Assembly: GCA_016209105.1 (NCBI GenBank) | Contig: JACQWR010000018.1 | Span: 124,001 to 188,000, forward strand | Origin: Deltaproteobacteria bacterium | Lineage (GTDB): Bacteria > Desulfobacterota > Syntrophia > Syntrophales > JACQWR01 | Direction: 5' to 3' | Length of the DNA: 64,000 bases | In this document: in pieces, positions 25,955 through 34,643 of the stretch | Layout: the number at the start of each line of letters is the position of its first letter | How positions within the stretch are numbered: the stretch's first letter is position 1 | Notes under the pieces: generated by a model | The model's input: the letters and a program-made list of their open reading frames with translations, nothing else | Databases searched by the model: none | Told to the model about the DNA's origin: nothing | Made by a program: the position numbers and the translations under genes

Positions 25955-26944
25955 ATGAAAGCTTTTACATATTATAAGGTGAACAGCGTACCGAAGGCGG
26001 TTTCTCTCCTGGCGAAATACGGGGAAAAGGCGGCGATCCTTGCCGGCGGCAGCGATCTTTTCGGGATCATGAAGGATCGCCCGGAGGGGCCGAAGTTCAA
26101 GATGCCGCAACGCTTGATTGATATCAAAGGGATCAAGGATCTGAATTATATCAAAGACCGGAAAGGCAGCCTGAAGATCGGCGCGGCCGCCACGTTAAGC
26201 GAGATCGTCTCTTCCGATCTTATCCGCGAAAAATATCCCCTTCTTGCTCACGCCGCCGCGCAGGTGGGGGTGCCGCAAATACGGAACGTGGGAACGCTGG
26301 CAGGGAATCTCTGTCAGAGGCCGCGCTGCTGGTACTTCCGCCGCAGTCTTTTTACGGATTGTCTCCGGAAAGGAGGGGGTACCTGCTATGCCCTCGACGG
26401 CGAAAATCAGTATCATGCCGTCATCGGCGGCAACGGATGCTGCATGGTTTATCCCTCGGATATGGCCCCCGCTTTGATCGCGCTTAATGCCCGTGTTGAA
26501 ATCGCCACTGCCAAAGGCACTAAAATGGTCCCCCTCGAACAATTTTATGTGGGACCCCGAACCAATCTCCTGCGGGAAAATATCCTCAGCCCCCAGGAAA
26601 TGGTCGTGACGGTGGAAATTCCCAAGCCGGCCGCAGGAAACAAAGGCGTCTACGTCAAATTAAAGGAACGCGACGCCTTCGATTTTGCCCTGGTCAGCGT
26701 TGCGGTCAGCCTTACCCGCAAAGGCAACATGGCGGTAAACCCCCGCGTCGTCTTCGGCGGCATTGCCCCTGTTCCCCTGCGGAGCATCCGTGCGGAAGCC
26801 GTCCTGAACGGCAAAGACCTCAAGGTCGCCATCCCTGAGGCCTGCAAGGCTGCGATGGACGGGGCGCACCCTCTGAAGAATAACGGTTACAAGGTGGATG
26901 CGGCAAGAGGTGTTCTGGAACAAGCGCTCGGCCTTCTCGCGTAG
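25955..26944 (+). CDS. Periplasmic aldehyde oxidoreductase, FAD subunit with [4Fe-4S] loop (PaoB-like)
   Basis: A 329-residue FAD subunit. FAD-binding motifs AILAGGSDLFG and the AxGTLAGNLCQRPR segment are present. The cysteine-rich insertion from about residue 122 to 168 (CQRPRCWYF, TDCL, GGTCYALDG, GNGCCMV) matches the extra [4Fe-4S] site of E. coli PaoB (YagS). The second FAD subunit in this window (40391-41275) lacks it. The gap of 71 bases from the Mo subunit suggests the same transcript. Confidence 0.9.
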   Translation: MKAFTYYKVNSVPKAVSLLAKYGEKAAILAGGSDLFGIMKDRPEGPKFKMPQRLIDIKGIKDLNYIKDRKGSLKIGAAATLSEIVSSDLIREKYPLLAHAAAQVGVPQIRNVGTLAGNLCQRPRCWYFRRSLFTDCLRKGGGTCYALDGENQYHAVIGGNGCCMVYPSDMAPALIALNARVEIATAKGTKMVPLEQFYVGPRTNLLRENILSPQEMVVTVEIPKPAAGNKGVYVKLKERDAFDFALVSVAVSLTRKGNMAVNPRVVFGGIAPVPLRSIRAEAVLNGKDLKVAIPEACKAAMDGAHPLKNNGYKVDAARGVLEQALGLLA

Positions 26945-27011
26945 TGTTACGGTTCGCTTGTTCGCGCCTCCGCGGAACCGAAAGACAAATGGCGTTCAGG
27001 CGCAGCCGCGG

Positions 27012-28265
27012 CTACCGTTTACCCGACGAATGGACGCCATCGCTTTCCTGGAAGAAAACATCCATTTTCAGGGTTTGTCCTTGCCGTTCAATCTGAAGCA
27101 GCCCGTGCGAGCCGGGCTGCTTTTTTTTCAGGGCATAGATCAGGTCGAAGGTATCCGCCAAGGTCTCGCCGTCAAGAGTAAGCAGCAGATCCCCCTGCCG
27201 CACGCCCGCGCGTTCGGCATTGGAACCGGGCACCACGGTCTTAACCGCCAGGCCGCGGTCGGTCGGCGCGGGCGCCGTCATCACGCCGAGATTGACCCCC
27301 GTTTTCGGCAGATCCTCGTAGGCAAGGTAGACTAAAAAGTCGTAGGGGACCATGGGAAACTCGGGAACCGTAATGTCCATCAACCGGTCACGCTTGTCGG
27401 CCGGGATGTTGATTTCCCTGCCGCCGATCAGAACGGAGGAAACAGGCAGGCGACGGAACACGCGGCGCGGGATGCCAAAGCCATAGCTCACGTGGTTGCC
27501 GCCGGCTATCACGAGCAGATGGTTGCCTTCTCCGGCCAGGCTCGCCAGGTAGCGGGCCGCCGACTCGGCCATGGTTTCGTCCCATAGAGTCTGGACGCGG
27601 ACGAAACCATCGAGCTGCATCCCCCCGTGGCGGCGATCCCCGAAGATGGCCGCCGTCAAGCCACGCTGGTAGGGATCGGTCAGGTCGAGTTCCGGCAGTC
27701 GGGCCTGTTCCTCCGCGCTCAGTTGATCCGGTGTCTTGCTGCGCAGGGCCCCCACCAGGCTCCTTTCCGCGTTTAGGGCGATAATCGGGATGCGCCGGTC
27801 GCGGGCGAAGTTCAGCAGATCGCGGTAGTAGCCAAAGTCCATGCCCCAGTTCTCGAACCAGCGCGACTCCCTGAGAAAGGCCTTCTCATCCAGAAGACCT
27901 GCAACCCAGCGGTCGAGGGCCGGCTGCTGGTCGCGGGAAAACATTTCCATGCCGAGCGCCTGGCGGCCGGGGTGGCGTTCCGCAAGGACCTCCAGCGCCT
28001 GCAGTTCCAGGCGATGTGAAGCAGGATTGTCGTGGGTCTCGCCGACGTAAACAATGCGCGCGTCGCCGGCCACCGCGAACATCTGCGCCATGCTGACGAC
28101 GGCGCCGGTCGGCAGGTGAACGATATCGCCTATCCGCGGCGGCGTCCGAAGGGGATAAGGGTTCTGGGGATCGCCTATCGGTTGTTTTACAGCCGGGCAG
28201 CAGGCGGACACGGCAAAAAGACAGAGCGCTGCGGCCAGATGCAACGGGAGAGAAAAACGAATCAT
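27012..28265 (-). CDS. ChaN-like (DUF399) lipoprotein with C-terminal PDZ domain
   Basis: A 417-residue protein with a lipoprotein signal (lipobox VSAC, Cys22). The Haem_bd_uptake/ChaN domain spans about 55-300 with YVGETHDNPASH, ALGMEMFSRDQQ, and IAGGNHVSYGFGIP. The last 90 residues form a PDZ domain (GLAVKTVVPGSNAERAGVRQGDLLLTLDG). ChaN of Campylobacter binds heme; the role of the family is poorly known. The ATG at 28265 overlaps the stop of the PAS-domain gene by four bases. The longer open frame begins inside that gene. Confidence 0.85.
   Translation of the reverse strand: MIRFSLPLHLAAALCLFAVSACCPAVKQPIGDPQNPYPLRTPPRIGDIVHLPTGAVVSMAQMFAVAGDARIVYVGETHDNPASHRLELQALEVLAERHPGRQALGMEMFSRDQQPALDRWVAGLLDEKAFLRESRWFENWGMDFGYYRDLLNFARDRRIPIIALNAERSLVGALRSKTPDQLSAEEQARLPELDLTDPYQRGLTAAIFGDRRHGGMQLDGFVRVQTLWDETMAESAARYLASLAGEGNHLLVIAGGNHVSYGFGIPRRVFRRLPVSSVLIGGREINIPADKRDRLMDITVPEFPMVPYDFLVYLAYEDLPKTGVNLGVMTAPAPTDRGLAVKTVVPGSNAERAGVRQGDLLLTLDGETLADTFDLIYALKKKQPGSHGLLQIERQGQTLKMDVFFQESDGVHSSGKR
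27096..27128 (+). terminator. Intrinsic terminator of the aldehyde oxidoreductase operon
   Basis: Arms AAGCAGCCCG (27096-27105) and CGGGCTGCTT (27113-27122) close a seven-base loop, and eight T follow at 27121-27128. It stands 150 bases after the FAD subunit gene and lies inside the coding end of the convergent ChaN-like gene, whose codons it also forms (KKKQPGSHGLLQ). Confidence 0.8.
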
Positions 28266-28852
28266 TTTGAACTCTCCAACTCGGCCATGACCTTGGCCTC
28301 GCACTCGGGACAGATACCATGTGAAAATAACACATTTGAATGATTGCTTATATAGGACTCCATCTGCTCCCAGTAGTTCCTGTCGTTTCGTATTTTCTTG
28401 CAATAGGCGCAGATCGGCAGCAAATCCAGCAACTGCTTGATCTCGGCTTCCTGAGCCTTTTTCAGCGCCTCCCGCGCCTCTTTCCTTTCAGTTACATCAA
28501 TACAACTCCCGATATAGCCTTTAAAACCGCCCGCTGAGTCGGAGTAAGGCACGCCTCGATCGAATATCCACCGATATACCCCATCGAATCGGCGAAGCCG
28601 GTATTCCATTTCGAATACTTCTCTCCGGGCAAAGTGATCCGTATATATTTTCAGACAACTATCGAGATCTTCAGGATGAACCCCCTCCGCCCAGCCATTG
28701 CCCATTTCCTGTTCCATTGAGCGTCCGGTAAATGCCAGCCATATCTCATTGAAATAGTCACACTCCATCGTAACGGTAGAACGCCAGATCATGATGGGCG
28801 CCTTTTCAACAAGGAGTTTATATTCCTCGCGAGTAAGTTCCTCTTTCATCAA
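28262..28852 (-). CDS. PAS-domain protein with Cys/His zinc-like tail
   Basis: A 196-residue protein with one PAS domain with PAC motif (about 10-122, ending in the usual IDVTERK), a short helix, then a tail with C148-x2-C151 and H178-x2-C181-x2-C184 (PICAYCKKIRND, SHGICPEC). That tail is common at the ends of sensor proteins and probably binds a metal. There is no kinase or cyclase domain. It lies five bases after the DUF3365 gene, which carries the same tail, and overlaps the ChaN-like gene. Confidence 0.82.
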   Translation of the reverse strand: MMKEELTREEYKLLVEKAPIMIWRSTVTMECDYFNEIWLAFTGRSMEQEMGNGWAEGVHPEDLDSCLKIYTDHFARREVFEMEYRLRRFDGVYRWIFDRGVPYSDSAGGFKGYIGSCIDVTERKEAREALKKAQEAEIKQLLDLLPICAYCKKIRNDRNYWEQMESYISNHSNVLFSHGICPECEAKVMAELESSK

Positions 28853-28857
28853 ACACC

Positions 28858-29829
28858 TCAGACGATTTTGTTGGGATCCTTATCCTTAACATATTTGGGA
28901 TAAATCTTCGTCATGCAATCGGGACAAATACCGTGGCTGAACTCAGCTTCGGAATGATCTCTAATGTACTTCTCAATCTGGTCCCAATATCCCTCATCGT
29001 TCCGTACTTTTTTGCATGAAGCGCAAATGGGGATAAATCCTTTCAGCGTTCTGACGTCTTTAAGAGCGGTCTCGATCTTTTCGATCAGGAGTGAACGTTC
29101 CATATACTCAGCCCTCGACAGCCGAAAGGAGAGAAAAACACCCGATATGCCGATAGCCCAAATCAATACATAGCTGAAGACCGACATCCGGTTCTGAATA
29201 TCCCGCTCAGAGAGAATATCCTTTGCCGGGATCGTGACGCTGATCCCCCCTCTTAAATCACCTTCGGCATACCCTTGCTTTAAATGGCAGGTTAAACACG
29301 GCCTGTCATTCCAGAGCGGGGCTATATATCTGAAGGCGTGCTTTTCTTTCTCGCCGGGCAGCCACCATTCATAGTATTCGTCTGATTTGGATGAGAAGCG
29401 TCTGAGGGCCTTCGCTTCCCAATCTGCCGGAGCATTGCCGGGACGCAACGGTTTCAAACTCGTGATATGGAACTGTATCTGTCCCATGTTCACGGCAATC
29501 TCAGATATTTGACGGGTCATAAATGCGGGGTTTACTAAAGTCAACAATTGTCCGTCTTTCGTAATAACGTCGCGATGGGGAACCGCTAAATAGGGGTTTG
29601 GCTGAGTCTCCTTCGTGACAGGAACATACACCCCCCCGTGGATGGAGTTCCAATATCTCGTCAAGACTACCTGTTTGAAAAACGCACGTGCCTGCGTAAG
29701 CGTTCTGGCATTAATAGTATCCGTTTCGCTTTTAATGGCCCATATGAGTAAAAACGCAATAAAGATCGTCCAGAATAGACCAATAAATAGGAATAATTTG
29801 AGAAGCAGTGAATATCGTTTCTTTGGCAT
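28858..29829 (-). CDS. DUF3365 heme-c sensor protein with Cys/His tail
   Basis: A 323-residue membrane protein: helix at about 13-32, periplasmic Tll0287-like (DUF3365) domain, helix at 218-237, then a cytoplasmic tail. A CxxCH heme-binding motif (C178, C181, H182 in RPCLTCH) lies in the periplasmic part, suggesting redox or gas sensing. The tail repeats the neighbour's motif, C269-x2-C272 and H299-x2-C302-x2-C305. The function downstream of sensing is unknown. It probably heads a three-gene operon. Confidence 0.83.
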   Translation of the reverse strand: MPKKRYSLLLKLFLFIGLFWTIFIAFLLIWAIKSETDTINARTLTQARAFFKQVVLTRYWNSIHGGVYVPVTKETQPNPYLAVPHRDVITKDGQLLTLVNPAFMTRQISEIAVNMGQIQFHITSLKPLRPGNAPADWEAKALRRFSSKSDEYYEWWLPGEKEKHAFRYIAPLWNDRPCLTCHLKQGYAEGDLRGGISVTIPAKDILSERDIQNRMSVFSYVLIWAIGISGVFLSFRLSRAEYMERSLLIEKIETALKDVRTLKGFIPICASCKKVRNDEGYWDQIEKYIRDHSEAEFSHGICPDCMTKIYPKYVKDKDPNKIV

Positions 29830-29946
29830 TATTCCCCCGATTTTGTTGACTTGATCTCCTGTAGCGGGGCTGCAGATCAGCGGTTGACATACAGGCGAGC
29901 GTGCTCACGGGGACGACTGCCCGCTGCTACCCGGTGGTGCGCCCCG

Positions 29947-30876
29947 TTAGATGCTTTCATCAAAATAATCGGCATCAATCTTCTTCACTGGATACAACGA
30001 TACAGCCGATACCCCAACATCATGCTCGATCATCAAATTCGTCAGCCGCTCTCCATCTATCAAGACAATTTTACTCCCAATTTGAGAAACATAGTTTCGA
30101 GCGTCGTCGGTGAATCTGGAGGTCGTAATAAATATACCCTTGCTTGCTTTTTGCGCCTGCAGTGCTCCTGCGAACTGCATAACATCAGGCCTTCCGACAG
30201 GATTGTTGTCCCATCGCTTCGCTTGAATATAGACGACATCGAGCCCAAGTTTATCTTCTTTGATTATTCCATCAATGCCGCCATCCCCACTTTTACCAAT
30301 AGCTTTCCCTGCGTCGGCCCGCGAGCCGCCGTAACCCATATTTACGAGCAACTCAACAACGATACGCTCAAAAAAGGATGGTGAAGATTTTTTAAGTTTG
30401 GCGAGCAGCTCCTCAGCCAGTTCATCGCGTAGATTTTCATAAGCAGTCTCTAATACCTCGGATGGCGTGGCTGTTGTCATATCAAGAGCTTCTCTTGTAT
30501 CTTTTATTTTTTCACCACTTCGCGTTCCCTTAAGTTGCTGAAACTCAAGAAACTCAGGATATTGCTTGAGAAGTTTTACATTGATAGCGTTGGGCTGCTT
30601 CTTGAGGAGTTCTTGCCCACGCACTGTTATGCGATAGTACCCCCTCCGTGTAGCTTCAAGTAAACCAGCTTTCTTCATGTACGTAGATGCCCAAGCAACT
30701 CTATTGACAAAGGTGGATGATATACCACTTGGAAGCATCTCTTTTAGGTCTTCATCTGTGAGCCCCATTTCCTTTGCAAGGAACTCGACAGCATCGCCAG
30801 CGGATATCTCGTCCCTTTTGTCTCCGGCAAATCGCAGAAGTGGCAACATCAAACTCTGATAATCTGGAACGGCCAT
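29947..30876 (-). CDS. mrr: Mrr-type restriction endonuclease
   Basis: A 309-residue type IV enzyme that cuts modified DNA. The Mrr_N winged-helix part spans about 1-95 and the Mrr_cat PD-(D/E)xK nuclease about 165-290. Catalytic candidates are D202 in DGGIDGII and Q218-x-K220 in YIQAKRW. GVDVVYIQAKRW-like spacing and FITTSRFTDDA are typical. It lies in an accessory stretch beside HigBA. The strand-adjacent gap at 29830-29946 shows no gene. Confidence 0.92.
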   Translation of the reverse strand: MAVPDYQSLMLPLLRFAGDKRDEISAGDAVEFLAKEMGLTDEDLKEMLPSGISSTFVNRVAWASTYMKKAGLLEATRRGYYRITVRGQELLKKQPNAINVKLLKQYPEFLEFQQLKGTRSGEKIKDTREALDMTTATPSEVLETAYENLRDELAEELLAKLKKSSPSFFERIVVELLVNMGYGGSRADAGKAIGKSGDGGIDGIIKEDKLGLDVVYIQAKRWDNNPVGRPDVMQFAGALQAQKASKGIFITTSRFTDDARNYVSQIGSKIVLIDGERLTNLMIEHDVGVSAVSLYPVKKIDADYFDESI

Positions 30877-31228
30877 TCGTCAATTTCCTTTCTGTATCTA
30901 TCGGGCTACGGATCAGCGGCAGCCTCTGTTCAGTACATGGGTATAAATCATTGCCGTCTTGTATGGTCGAGAAGCTTAAGTTTTGGCCAAATTGACTGAG
31001 CAGAAGGACCTGCCCTGGCAGTTGCAGACAAGGGGCGTGTCCGATATTTACTGGGGCTTGGCAAAGGCACTCTGGACTCGGCCATTCCTATGCCTCACAA
31101 GATTTTTGCGAAGGGTTGGGTGCAGAAAAGCTGCGTCACATAAGCACATTACACTTTCTTTGTCAATGATTTTGGTGGCTTATCATAAAGAGTGCATAAG
31201 GAGAGAAAATCCGACACCAGATAATTCT
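30877..31228. other. Gap between mrr and higB
   Basis: About 350 bases with no convincing gene. An 82-codon frame (30983-31231) shows no motif and lacks a supported start. The region presumably includes the mrr promoter on its left side. Confidence 0.4.
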
Positions 31229-31246
31229 TGACACGTGTCACGTGAC
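31229..31246. promoter_or_regulatory. Overlapping palindromes at the higBA promoter
   Basis: TGACACGTGTCA (31229-31240) and GTCACGTGAC (31237-31246) are two perfect palindromes sharing four bases. They overlap TTGACA (31228-31233), a good -35 hexamer. HigA-type antitoxins repress their own operon by binding such palindromes, so this is the likely operator. Confidence 0.55.
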
Positions 31247-31543
31247 AGATTAGTGTTTATCGCGATCAAATCTTTTGCCGATAAACATACACGTAATCTT
31301 TTCACTACCGGCAAATCACGACGGCTTCATCCTGATTTGTTGAAAAGAGCTGTTCGCCGTCTTGAATACATCGATCTTGCCGCCTGCTTAAATGACTTGA
31401 AGGTTCCTCTCAGCAACCGTCTTCATGCCTTGACAGGAGACCGGGCAGGTCAATACGCGATAGCCATCAATGATCAATGGCGAATCTGCTTTCGTTATTT
31501 CGATAGCGATGCGTATGATGTCGAGATCACTGATTACCACTAA
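31235..31543 (+). CDS. higB: RelE/HigB-type toxin
   Basis: A ribosome-dependent mRNA interferase of about 96-102 residues. The family pattern IKSFADKHTRNLFTTG...LHALTGDRAGQYAIAINDQWRICFRY...VEITDYH is clear. The start is uncertain: GTG 31235 lies inside the operator, and GTG 31253 gives a more typical length. No ATG is available and no ribosome site is obvious. The antitoxin follows after ten bases, the toxin-first order usual for higBA. Confidence 0.88.
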   Translation: MSRDRLVFIAIKSFADKHTRNLFTTGKSRRLHPDLLKRAVRRLEYIDLAACLNDLKVPLSNRLHALTGDRAGQYAIAINDQWRICFRYFDSDAYDVEITDYH

Positions 31544-31553
31544 GGAGAGCCCT

Positions 31554-31868
31554 ATGAGTTATGAAAATAAAGAACCACGCGCAATGCCGCCCACCCATCC
31601 GGGAGAAATGCTCCGGGAGGATTTCATGCCTGACTATGGTTTGACGACGGCTACTCTCGCCGAAGCGCTGGGTGTATCGCGCCAGACCATCAACGAGATT
31701 CTGCGTGAGCGCCGAGCCATGACCCCGGCGATGGCGCTTCGCTTGTCCCGCCTTTTCGGAAATACCCCGGAATTTTGGCTAAACGCCCAACGTGCCTACG
31801 ACCTGTGGCAGGCTCAGAAGAATTACCGACAGGACATAAAAAAAATAAAACCCCTGCGCGTGGCGTGA
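31554..31868 (+). CDS. higA: HigA-type antitoxin
   Basis: A 104-residue protein with an Xre-type helix-turn-helix (LTTATLAEALGVSRQTINEILRERRAMTPAMALRLSRLFGNTPEFWLNAQ), the VapI/HigA signature. It neutralises HigB and represses the operon. ATG 31554 follows TAAGGAGAG. The longer frame begins inside higB. Confidence 0.92.
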   Translation: MSYENKEPRAMPPTHPGEMLREDFMPDYGLTTATLAEALGVSRQTINEILRERRAMTPAMALRLSRLFGNTPEFWLNAQRAYDLWQAQKNYRQDIKKIKPLRVA

Positions 31869-31890
31869 ATCCACTCACATAGCGGGGGAG

Positions 31891-33000
31891 TTATTTGTCT
31901 CGCTTGATGACATGCACGGCGGTGGCCTTGAAGGAGGCGGTGATCTCCCTGCCCTCTGCAAGGCCGAGATTCTCCCGCGACTGGCGGGTGACGTAGGCCA
32001 CCAGGAAAAATCCGCAATCGAGGTTCACTTTTTCAAACAGTCCCAGCGGGGTAATCTTCGTGACCCTGCCTGGAAACACATTTCGCGCGCTTGTCCGGCT
32101 TTCCGGATGATCTGTGGAGATGGTGACGTTCTCCGGGCGGATGCAGCAGATGACGTTTTCCCCCGGTCTCGCCGTTCCCAGCGCCTCCACTTCCTGCCCG
32201 GAGACAGAAACGATAAGGGTCCCTTCCCTGTTGTCCACCACGCGCCCGGTCAGTATCGTCTCCATTCCCACGAAGGAGGCCACAAATTCATCGCGCGGTT
32301 GATTCATCACTTCTTCGGGCAGACCGACCTGAACGATTTTTCCGTCGTTCATAACGGCGATCTCGTCCGCCAGACGCAGCGCCTCCCATCGGTCGTGGGT
32401 GGTGAAGATCGCCGTGGTCCGCGTCTCGGCAAGGATGCGCTGCAGATCGTCCGTCAGAGCTTCGCGTGTCGGCGCATCGAGGGCGCTGAAGGGTTCATCG
32501 AGAAGGATCATCTCCGGTTCCGTGGCAAAGGCCCGCGCCAGGCTGGTCCGCTGCGCCTCTCCGCCGGAAAGTTTGCGGGCGGACCGTCCGGCAAGACCGG
32601 CGATCCCGAAACGCTCCAGATTCCGGGCAACCCTCTTTTCACTTTCCGCCTTCCCCATGCCGCGGATCTTCAAACCGGCGGCCACGTTTGCATAAACCGT
32701 GGTATCGAAAAGAAGCGGCTCCTGGAATACCATTGCCAGGCGCCTCCGGTAGGCAAAGGCATCATGTTTAAGATCGATCTTTTGGCCTTTGAATACCAGG
32801 CTGCCCCTTTGAGGTTTCAGAAGCGATGCAACGGCAAGCAGCAGGGTGGACTTGCCGGCGCCGTTCGGCCCGATGAGGGAGAGCACATGGCCCTCGGCAA
32901 GGAAAAGCGCCGGTATGTCGAGGAGCGCATCACCCCTCCTGAGCACGAGGTCTTTTAGCTCCAGCGCAGGCGGTTCCTGTAGGGGCGGAGGCGTCGTCAC
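31891..33000 (-). CDS. Tungstate/molybdate ABC transporter ATPase with Mop domain (TupC-like)
   Basis: A 369-residue ATPase energising oxyanion uptake. Walker A GPNGAGKST, signature KLSGGEAQRTSLARA, Walker B MILLDEPFSALD and a switch histidine in TTHDRWEA are present. The C-terminal third contains a Mop/TOBE region (TSARNVFPGRVTKITPLG) that can bind molybdate or tungstate and may sense the internal level. Its ATG overlaps the permease stop by four bases. It is the last gene of the transport operon. Confidence 0.92.
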   Translation of the reverse strand: MTTPPPLQEPPALELKDLVLRRGDALLDIPALFLAEGHVLSLIGPNGAGKSTLLLAVASLLKPQRGSLVFKGQKIDLKHDAFAYRRRLAMVFQEPLLFDTTVYANVAAGLKIRGMGKAESEKRVARNLERFGIAGLAGRSARKLSGGEAQRTSLARAFATEPEMILLDEPFSALDAPTREALTDDLQRILAETRTTAIFTTHDRWEALRLADEIAVMNDGKIVQVGLPEEVMNQPRDEFVASFVGMETILTGRVVDNREGTLIVSVSGQEVEALGTARPGENVICCIRPENVTISTDHPESRTSARNVFPGRVTKITPLGLFEKVNLDCGFFLVAYVTRQSRENLGLAEGREITASFKATAVHVIKRDK

Positions 33001-33695
33001 TTCGGTCTCTCCCGCTGCTGCACCATGGTCAGTACCGCGTTGACGAGAAAAGCGAAGAGGAGAAGGATAATGCTGAGCGCAATGGCAACATCGAAATTCC
33101 CCCGGCCGGTCTCCATGACCGTCGCCGTGGTCAGGACGCGGGAATAGCCCTTGATATTGCCGCCCACCATGATGGATGCGCCCACCTCCGAAATCACGCC
33201 GCCGAACCCCGCCATGATCGCCGCCAGGAGCGGCAGCCTGGCTTCCCGCACGAGCAACAGAACCATTTGGAGGCGCGTGGCGCCGAGCGAGAGGATCTGC
33301 AGACGCAGATTTTGAGGAAGCTGCTGCATCGCGGCCAGCGTAATCCCCGTGATGATAGGCGTGGCGATCACGGCCTGGGCGATGATCATGGCCGTCGGGG
33401 TATAAAGGAGTTCGAGGAACCCCATCGGGCCGTTGCGCCAGAGCATGATGGTCACGAAAAGGCCCACCACCACCGGGGGCATGCTCATGCCCGTATTGAT
33501 CAAACTGACGGCGAACCTTCGACCCGGAAACTGGTTCAGGGCCACGGCTGTTCCCACGGAGATGCCGAAGAAGAGACTAATCAGCGTCGCCGAGCCCGAT
33601 ACCTTGAGGGAGAGGAGGGTAATCCCCAGCACCTCCGGATCGAGGATGAACATCAGGTGGAAGGCCTGCTTTATGCCATCGAAGATCAGTCCCAT
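32997..33695 (-). CDS. Tungstate ABC transporter permease (TupB-like)
   Basis: A 232-residue inner-membrane permease with about five hydrophobic segments. The cytoplasmic coupling loop EVGASIMVGGNIKGYSRVLTTA and the N-terminal region resemble TupB/WtpB permeases. Its start immediately follows the tupA stop. Confidence 0.9.
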   Translation of the reverse strand: MGLIFDGIKQAFHLMFILDPEVLGITLLSLKVSGSATLISLFFGISVGTAVALNQFPGRRFAVSLINTGMSMPPVVVGLFVTIMLWRNGPMGFLELLYTPTAMIIAQAVIATPIITGITLAAMQQLPQNLRLQILSLGATRLQMVLLLVREARLPLLAAIMAGFGGVISEVGASIMVGGNIKGYSRVLTTATVMETGRGNFDVAIALSIILLLFAFLVNAVLTMVQQRERPK

Positions 33696-34565
33696 TTATT
33701 TGCCCAACAGGTCCACGTTCTTACCCGCATCGGGGAAGAACAAGGGCGCGCCGAACTTTTCCGTGCCGAATGTTTTGATCACCGCCTGCGTTTCCGGGGC
33801 AACCATGAAATCGGCAAACGCCTTCGCGCCGGGAACGTTTACCTTCGGCCACTTTACGGGGTTGACCTCAATCACGTGGTAAATGTTGAGGAGGATCGCA
33901 TCGCCCTCACCCAGGATATCAAGCGCGAGGTTTTTCTTCAGTGCCAGGTATGTTCCCCGGTCGGCAAGGGTGTAGCCTTTCTTTTCCGCGGCCACATTCA
34001 GCGTCTGTCCCATGCCGAGTCCGGTCTGCTGATACCATTTTTCCTTTTCAGGATTGATCCCCGCAACCTTCCACACGTCCTTTTCCTTGGCGTGCGTTCC
34101 TGAATTGTCGCCCCGCGAGAGGAATAGCTTGTTTGTGGCTGCGATTTTTTTGAATGACTCCGGCGTGGACTTCGTGCCTTTTACCTTCGCCGGGTCTTCC
34201 GCCGGACCCACGATGATAAAGTCGTTATGCATGACGAGACGGCGGTTGACCCCGTAACCATCGTTAATGAATTTCTTCTCGGCGGCAGGGGAATGGACCA
34301 AGAGCACATCCGCCTCGCCCTTCTGCCCCATGGCCATGGCCTGCCCGGAACCGACGGCAATCGTCTTCACGAAATAGCCCGTCTTCTTTTCAAACATCGG
34401 GATCAGGACATCGAGAAGACCGGAGTCCTGCGTGCTGGTTGTGGTTGCCAGGATAATGTTCTTCTGCTCCGCGGCGCCGGCAGGTAACGCCGATAGAAGC
34501 CCGCCGATTATGCAGAAAGAAATAAGCAGTAAATAAATAAACCATCGTTTGTTGCTGAACTTCAT
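33696..34565 (-). CDS. tupA: Tungstate-binding periplasmic protein TupA
   Basis: A 289-residue solute-binding protein with a Sec signal (cleavage near AGA-A, residue 31). The ligand-binding motif TTTSTQDSGL at 41-50 is the hallmark of TupA. VGSGQAMAMGQKGEADVLLVHSP and SRGDNSGTH follow in the expected places. TupA binds tungstate very tightly and in preference to molybdate. It is followed without a gap by the permease gene. Confidence 0.93.
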   Translation of the reverse strand: MKFSNKRWFIYLLLISFCIIGGLLSALPAGAAEQKNIILATTTSTQDSGLLDVLIPMFEKKTGYFVKTIAVGSGQAMAMGQKGEADVLLVHSPAAEKKFINDGYGVNRRLVMHNDFIIVGPAEDPAKVKGTKSTPESFKKIAATNKLFLSRGDNSGTHAKEKDVWKVAGINPEKEKWYQQTGLGMGQTLNVAAEKKGYTLADRGTYLALKKNLALDILGEGDAILLNIYHVIEVNPVKWPKVNVPGAKAFADFMVAPETQAVIKTFGTEKFGAPLFFPDAGKNVDLLGK

Positions 34566-34643
34566 GATGAACCTCCTTGAATTTAAAGTATCCCTTTAAG
34601 CAGCAAGCATGACAGTGAAGCCGAAACTGCGCTCTCCGGATTG

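Noticed and set aside
29865-30920. Short similar sequences (CGGGCT...GATCAGCGG) on both sides of mrr as attachment sites
   Set aside because: Only about 15 of 18 bases agree with a gap, and no integrase is nearby, so chance is a reasonable explanation.
30983-31231. 82-codon plus-strand frame upstream of higB
   Set aside because: It has no motif, an unsupported TTG start, and runs into the higBA operator.
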